From positions 2,790,001-2,854,000 of the forward strand of contig NZ_CP092712.1 in assembly GCF_023983475.1 (NCBI RefSeq): DNA of 64,000 nucleotides, given 5' to 3'. This document shows, one piece after another, positions 59,399-64,000 of the stretch; position 1 is the first letter of the stretch; the number at the start of each line of letters is the position of its first letter. Source of the stretch: Aliivibrio fischeri ATCC 7744 = JCM 18803 = DSM 507. GTDB taxonomy: Bacteria > Pseudomonadota > Gammaproteobacteria > Enterobacterales > Vibrionaceae. The notes below the pieces were generated by a model. The model was not told the origin of the DNA. It ran no database searches and was given only the letters and a program-made list of their open reading frames with translations. Made by a program: the position numbers and the translations under genes.

Positions 59399-59550
59399 AT
59401 TCATTCCTTTTTATTTCTTATTCGATTTGATGTCACTATGTAGATAAGATGGTGCTTAATTGACTAAATTTCAATGGCTGATGCAAGAGTACACACATTG
59501 AGCCACAAACTTGGGTATAATATTCCCATTCCAATAGTGAGAGTTCATCC

Positions 59551-60390
59551 ATGTTAAGTTACCGTCACAGTTTTCATGCAGGCAACCATGCCGATGTGGT
59601 TAAACACATTGTACAAAGCCTTATCCTTAATTCATTAACTCAAAAAGATAAGCCATTTGTTTATCATGACACCCACTCAGGTGTTGGCCGTTACGACTTA
59701 ACGCATGAATGGTCTGAAAAAACAGGTGAATACAAACAAGGTATCGCACGTATCTGGGAGCAAGCGAATCTTCCAGAAGAAATCACCAGCTACCTTGATG
59801 CTATCAAAGCCTTAAATGACGGCGAAGAGCTGCGTTACTACCCAGGCTCTCCTCGTGTTGGCCGTGCACACTTGCGTCGCCAAGACCGTATGGTACTGAC
59901 GGAACTTCACCCTTCAGATTACCCACTGCTTGAACAAGAGTTTCATCGTGATCGCCAAGTGTCTATTTATAAAGAAGACGGCTTTGCGCGACTAAAAGCA
60001 AGTCTTCCGCCAAAAGAGCGCAGAGGATTAGTCTTAATCGACCCACCTTATGAGCTTGCAAAAGAATATCGCGATGTAGTTACTGCTATTGGCCAAAGTC
60101 ATAAGCGTTGGGCTACGGGTATTTATGCGATTTGGTATCCTGTGGTAAATCGCCACGATATCGACGATATGATCAACGGATTAAAAAAATTAGACATTCG
60201 TAACATTCTGCAAATTGAATTAGGTGTATCACCAGATACCAACGAGCGTGGCATGACAGCATCAGGCATGATCGTGATTAACCCACCTTGGAAGCTAGAA
60301 AGCCAAATGAACGATATTTTGCCTTCCTTAAAAGAAGCGATTGCACCAGCAACCGGTCACTTCAAAGTAGAGTGGATTGTTCCGGAATAA
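59551..60390 (+). CDS. rlmJ: 23S rRNA (adenine-2030-N6)-methyltransferase
   Basis: RlmJ methylates A2030 of 23S rRNA. The 279-residue protein starts with the family signature MLSYRHSFHAGNHADVVKH and has the catalytic motif DPPY (VLIDPPYELAKEY). It is divergent from prlC, the usual neighbour. Confidence 0.96.
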   Translation: MLSYRHSFHAGNHADVVKHIVQSLILNSLTQKDKPFVYHDTHSGVGRYDLTHEWSEKTGEYKQGIARIWEQANLPEEITSYLDAIKALNDGEELRYYPGSPRVGRAHLRRQDRMVLTELHPSDYPLLEQEFHRDRQVSIYKEDGFARLKASLPPKERRGLVLIDPPYELAKEYRDVVTAIGQSHKRWATGIYAIWYPVVNRHDIDDMINGLKKLDIRNILQIELGVSPDTNERGMTASGMIVINPPWKLESQMNDILPSLKEAIAPATGHFKVEWIVPE

Positions 60391-60519
60391 GGTCTAAAAG
60401 ATCTAAGGGTTCAGATCGGTCGCAAGCTCCCTCAAAGGATTCAGGAAAAAGATAGCATTGCTCAGTTTTATCTCCTTCCTGAAACCTGCAAGCGAAGCGA
60501 CCTGAAACCTAGTAGACCT
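60391..60519. repeat. imperfect palindromic element between rlmJ and gor
   Basis: Outer arms GGTCTAAAAGATCTAAGGGT (from 60391) and the imperfect complement ending CCTAGTAGACC (60507-60517) pair, including GGTCGC/GCGACC. Inner arms TTCAGGAAAAAGAT (60440-60453) and ATCTCCTTCCTGAA (60470-60483) also pair. It is about 129 bp and directly follows the rlmJ stop. It shares AAGCGAAGCG with the palindrome at 57214-57354. Confidence 0.75.
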
Positions 60520-60653
60520 TGAAGCTCTTATACCTTGAAAAAATAAAATTTGGTCGCATTTCATACATAGTAAATAAAAAGAATTAATACCAATGTAATA
60601 AATTAGATGAAGATAATTATTAGAATTGGTTAACACTTATTGGAGAGAAAGTA

Positions 60654-62012
60654 ATGACTACGCATTTTGATTATATCTGTATCGGCGGTGGTTCAGGCGG
60701 TATCGCATCTGCAAACCGTGCATCAATGTACGGTGCAAAAGTGGCACTGATCGAAGCTCAAGATCTTGGCGGTACGTGTGTAAACGTAGGGTGTGTACCT
60801 AAAAAAGTAATGTGGCACGGTGCTCAAGTTGCTGAAGCCATTAATCTATACGCTGAAGATTACGGCTTTGATGTAGAGCTAAAAGACTTCAAATGGAACA
60901 AGATGATTGAAAGTCGCCAAGCTTACATTGGCCGCATTCATGAATCTTACGATCGCGTACTTGGTAATAACAAAGTAAACGTAATCAAAGGCTTTGCAAA
61001 GTTTGTTGATGCAAAAACCGTTGAAGTAAACGGTGAGCACTACACAGCGGATCATATTCTTATTGCCGTTGGCGGTCGTCCAACCATTCCAAATATCCCT
61101 GGTGCAGAATACGGTATTGATTCAAACGGTTTCTTTGAACTGACTGAACAACCAAAACGCGTTGCAGTTATTGGTGCAGGTTACATTGCTGTAGAAATCG
61201 CAGGCGTTCTTCACTCTCTAGGTACAGAAACTCACCTATTCTGCCGTAAAGAATCACCACTACGTAGCTTTGACCCAATGATCATCGATACGCTAGTTGA
61301 AGTAATGAATACCGAAGGCCCAACACTTCATACTCACTCGGTACCAAAAGAAGTAGTTAAAAAAGCAGACGGCAGCCTAACGCTTCACCTAGAAAACGGT
61401 AATACACAAAACGTTGATACGCTAATTTGGGCTATCGGTCGTCACCCAGCAACGGACGCTATCAATCTTGATAAAACGGGTGTTGCGACGAACGATCGCG
61501 GTTACATCAAAGTGGATGAATACCAAGAAACAAACGTGAAAGGCATCTACTGTGTTGGTGACATCATGGAAGGCGGCATTGAGCTGACTCCTGTTGCGGT
61601 TAAAGCAGGTCGTCAACTTTCAGAACGTTTATTCAATGGCAAAACCAATGCAAAAATGGACTACGATTTAGTTCCTACGGTTGTATTTAGCCACCCACCA
61701 ATTGGTACGATTGGCTTAACAGAGCAAGAAGCTGACGAACAATACGGCAAAGAGAACGTGAAAGTGTACACATCAGGCTTTACTGCAATGTACACAGCGG
61801 TCACTAAGCACCGTCAACCTTGTAAGATGAAACTAGTATGTGCAGGCGAAGACGAGAAAGTCGTTGGTCTACACGGTATCGGTTTCACGGTTGATGAAAT
61901 GATCCAAGGTTTTGCAGTAGCAATGAAGATGGGCGCAACTAAGGCTGATTTCGATGCCGTTGTGGCTATCCACCCGACAGGTTCTGAAGAATTTGTTACT
62001 ATGACACGTTAA
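60654..62012 (+). CDS. gor: glutathione reductase
   Basis: Gor reduces glutathione disulfide with NADPH. The 452-residue protein has the FAD motif GGGSGG, redox-active disulfide [13 protein letters not shown] (about 41-53), the NADPH motif [13 protein letters not shown] followed by Arg for the phosphate, and the C-terminal HPTGSEEF with the catalytic His. A good ribosome-binding site (GGAGAG) precedes the ATG. It ends 95 bp before the recombinase genes and is the last core gene in the window. Confidence 0.97.
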   Translation: MTTHFDYICIGGGSGGIASANRASMYGAKVALIEAQDLGGTCVNVGCVPKKVMWHGAQVAEAINLYAEDYGFDVELKDFKWNKMIESRQAYIGRIHESYDRVLGNNKVNVIKGFAKFVDAKTVEVNGEHYTADHILIAVGGRPTIPNIPGAEYGIDSNGFFELTEQPKRVAVIGAGYIAVEIAGVLHSLGTETHLFCRKESPLRSFDPMIIDTLVEVMNTEGPTLHTHSVPKEVVKKADGSLTLHLENGNTQNVDTLIWAIGRHPATDAINLDKTGVATNDRGYIKVDEYQETNVKGIYCVGDIMEGGIELTPVAVKAGRQLSERLFNGKTNAKMDYDLVPTVVFSHPPIGTIGLTEQEADEQYGKENVKVYTSGFTAMYTAVTKHRQPCKMKLVCAGEDEKVVGLHGIGFTVDEMIQGFAVAMKMGATKADFDAVVAIHPTGSEEFVTMTR

Positions 62013-62059
62013 TGTAGAAATACATAAAATACACGTTTGTAAATCTGGAAAATAAAAAT

Positions 62060-62090
62060 TCACTGACTATGCTGTATGTATCGTCAGTGA
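62060..62090. repeat. inverted repeat ahead of the recombinase genes
   Basis: TCACTGAC (62060-62067) and GTCAGTGA (62083-62090) are perfect inverted copies with a 15-nt spacer, 18 bp before the recombinase ATG. It could be an operator, a recombinase binding site or a weak gor terminator. Confidence 0.6.
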
Positions 62091-62107
62091 TATTTTCTAG
62101 GTGAGCA

Positions 62108-63433
62108 ATGACTTTATTAATCCAATCCAGTGATGTTTTTAAGAAAACAGAACTACACATCAAAAATGATGGTTCTTACCATTGCACTCCATTCAAAGGG
62201 AATATTGGTTCTCTTCCGACTCTATTTAATCAAGATGGAGAATTTCTTCACGAGCCAAATAGCTACCTCTTTTATCTTAAAGCCATTAAAGGCGCTAAAG
62301 ACCTAAATCCATGCTCTCAGGCTTTACTAAAATACTATCAATTTCTAGAAGTCGAACAATTAAAGTGGGATCACTTTCCCCCAATCAAAAGACTAAAGCC
62401 TACTTATCAATTTCGTTCATACTTACTCAAGTCGATTAAATCTAGAGAATTAGCACATAGCACTGCTAATCACTATATGAATCACATCAAGAATTATTAT
62501 CTATGGGCTATGAGCGAAGGATATCTAAAAATTAAAAGGGAACAAGAAGCTCCATTTAAAATAGAATTAATTAACGTTAATAACCTAGGAATGTTGGCAC
62601 ATATCAAACCAGTGTTTACAGTCGAAAGTAGTGATCTTCGAATCAAAGTACCTAGAGATAGCACCTCAAAAAATATTCGCCCTCTCTCTCCTTTAACTCA
62701 AAATTCACTTGATTTATTAATATACTCTCTACCCTATGCTTCAGAAGAATTGAGACTACAAGTACTACTTTCTATAGACACAGGAATGCGAGTTGAAGAA
62801 GTTAGTACATTCACCCTAGATGCATTACACACCGCAACTCCCATAGCTGAGAGTCAGCACCGTTATGAAATAACCTTGTGCCCTCAAGCCACTGGAGTTC
62901 AAACTAAATTCGATAAACAAAGACGTATTGAAATCTCTGTCGATTTACTTCAAGCCTTGCGTAAATACCAAGCGTCTGAGCGCAGGTTAATTAGAGCCAA
63001 TAAATTATATACAAAAATAAAGCAACTTAGCGTCAATGAAGTATTACTAAATAATAAAACTATAGCAATTCTAGAACAATGTAGACGCCACGAACCTTTA
63101 TTTATCAGCCAACAAGGTAACCCTGTTACAAGTGAGACAGTAAAAGCCAGATGGTCTGAATTAAGAATTCATATTCAACAAATAAATGAAACATTCAAAT
63201 ACCGATTTCACGATCTTAGAGCGACTTACGGAACATATCGACTAAATGATTTATTAGAGGCTAACTTAGGAACGATAGAGTCCTTAGAGCTTCTTATGGG
63301 ATGGATGGGACATAAAAACGAAAGCACCACTTGGAAGTATCTGCGTTTCCTCAAGCGAAAAGAAATATTCAAGGTAAAATTTGGTATTTTAGATTCTATC
63401 ATGCACGAAGCTATAGGTGATGAATATGAATAA
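62108..63433 (+). CDS. tyrosine recombinase/integrase (first of a tandem set)
   Basis: The 441-residue protein has an N-terminal SAM-like core-binding region (about 60-165) and a C-terminal catalytic domain (about 195-425). The catalytic set is complete: Arg228 (DTGMRVEEVS), a likely Lys near 275, His368 and Arg371 (HDLRATYGT), His402 (GWMGHKNESTT) and Tyr411 (WKYLRFLK). The next ORF starts inside its last codons (8-bp overlap), so the two are translationally coupled. Such tandem recombinase operons mark RIT, Tn554-like and Vibrio strand-biased integrative elements. It sits just after gor and transcribes away from it, consistent with an element boundary at 62013-62107. Confidence 0.9.
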   Translation: MTLLIQSSDVFKKTELHIKNDGSYHCTPFKGNIGSLPTLFNQDGEFLHEPNSYLFYLKAIKGAKDLNPCSQALLKYYQFLEVEQLKWDHFPPIKRLKPTYQFRSYLLKSIKSRELAHSTANHYMNHIKNYYLWAMSEGYLKIKREQEAPFKIELINVNNLGMLAHIKPVFTVESSDLRIKVPRDSTSKNIRPLSPLTQNSLDLLIYSLPYASEELRLQVLLSIDTGMRVEEVSTFTLDALHTATPIAESQHRYEITLCPQATGVQTKFDKQRRIEISVDLLQALRKYQASERRLIRANKLYTKIKQLSVNEVLLNNKTIAILEQCRRHEPLFISQQGNPVTSETVKARWSELRIHIQQINETFKYRFHDLRATYGTYRLNDLLEANLGTIESLELLMGWMGHKNESTTWKYLRFLKRKEIFKVKFGILDSIMHEAIGDEYE

Positions 63434-64000
63434 AGTGACTTACCTAAGTGGATGGGATAAGGACTTATATTTTTTAATGGATGTTAGTAACAATCGGTAT
63501 TGTGATTTCAATCGATTATTCTATAAAGGAGTCCCTACCACCAAAAGTTTACACAAAAAAAATACCTTCAAGCCAGCGAATCGAGACAACTTTATTTTTC
63601 AACTCATAGAAGAGTATGAACAAAAAAAAGAAGAAGGAGTTTCAGATAGTACACTTTATCACTTGTTTTATAGCATAACTAATTACATAAAATGGTGTGA
63701 TAGCGAATGCATCAATCCATTCAATAAAAATTCTATAGAAAGCCATTTTCAGTATCTTTTCGAGCAAGTGAGGCTTGGTGACCTAAAAAATACAAGCTAC
63801 AACCGAAAAAGGTCTAATCTGTTAGTTATTTTTCGCGATTACCTCGACCTACCTGCCAACTGGTTTCGAGATATACCATCAGTTGGTCGAGATCAACTGG
63901 AACCGTTCGAAGCATATACGAGAAGTGATTTAAATCAACTTCTTCCATTTTTAAGGCAACTTTTTAATCAGACCTCTAAACAATTCCTTAAAAACCCCAA
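63426..64000 (+). CDS. second recombinase-like protein, N-terminal part (cut by window edge)
   Basis: The ORF opens with ATG at 63426 inside the end of the first recombinase gene and stays open for 191 codons to the window end. It starts MNKVTYLSGWDKDLYFLMD. The segment SDSTLYHLFYSITNYIKWC, followed by a basic NTSYNRKRSNLLVIFRDYL stretch, is typical of the SAM-like core-binding domain of tyrosine recombinases. No catalytic residues can be seen because the C-terminus is missing. It might be a catalytically dead recombinase-fold partner, as found in some tandem sets. Confidence 0.75.
   Translation, partial: MNKVTYLSGWDKDLYFLMDVSNNRYCDFNRLFYKGVPTTKSLHKKNTFKPANRDNFIFQLIEEYEQKKEEGVSDSTLYHLFYSITNYIKWCDSECINPFNKNSIESHFQYLFEQVRLGDLKNTSYNRKRSNLLVIFRDYLDLPANWFRDIPSVGRDQLEPFEAYTRSDLNQLLPFLRQLFNQTSKQFLKNP

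Noticed and set aside
60403-60636. 77-codon minus-strand ORF after rlmJ
   Set aside because: It lies within the palindromic element and has no ribosome-binding site or family features.

Overview
This 64 kb window reads as chromosomal DNA of a Vibrionaceae bacterium, most likely the genus Aliivibrio. The base composition is AT-rich. The gene neighbourhoods are gammaproteobacterial: ftsY-ftsE-ftsX-rpoH, lptM-lysA-dapF-DUF484-xerC, pldB-yigL, hslR-hslO-pckA and lexA/plsB. A complete Vibrio-type eps type II secretion operon is present, and intergenic palindromes of a kind common in Vibrionaceae occur. The genus is inferred from protein and repeat character; no search was run.

Layout. Positions 1-456 are the 5' part of a 16S rRNA gene on the minus strand, followed by its leader with boxA and two strong promoters (to about 825). 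Next come a membrane-anchored RRM protein, murI, a DUF71/COG2102 PP-loop enzyme and btuB with a cobalamin riboswitch. trmA, an intact IS3-family insertion sequence (6455-7764, 3-bp target duplication), yijD, fabR, sthA and dinF follow. A methyltransferase gene with a good Fur box lies between dinF and lexA; lexA has two SOS boxes and faces plsB. Positions 16.5-25.8 kb hold ubiA-ubiC, a FliL-like protein, glpG-glpE, rpoH, ftsX-ftsE-ftsY, rsmD, yhhL and yhgN. Positions 25.8-30.7 kb hold yecH, an unusual AT-rich G-poor gap with a 26-codon ORF, a DUF4145 protein, yhhM, recG and nfuA.

Positions 30.8-43.5 kb are cysQ and nudE, then the type II secretion operon epsC to epsN on the minus strand. The operon encodes the inner-membrane platform (C, F, L, M), the ATPase (E), the secretin (D), the pseudopilins (G-K) and N. 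Positions 43.8-62 kb are housekeeping: heat-shock proteins HslR and HslO, pckA, an AsmA-family protein, an EAL-HDOD protein, pldB, yigL, xerC, DUF484, dapF, lysA, lptM, cyaY, prlC, rlmJ and gor. Two long cruciform-like palindromes lie beside prlC and rlmJ.

The accessory part is at the right edge. Directly after gor, a 441-residue tyrosine recombinase is followed by a second recombinase-like ORF that overlaps it by 8 bp and runs off the window. This looks like the integrase end of an integrative element whose cargo lies outside the window. It is the best lead here for something undescribed. Other leads are the riboswitch-controlled COG2102 gene, the Fur-box methyltransferase, the RRM protein with hydrophobic N-terminus and the strange 26.1-26.8 kb gap.
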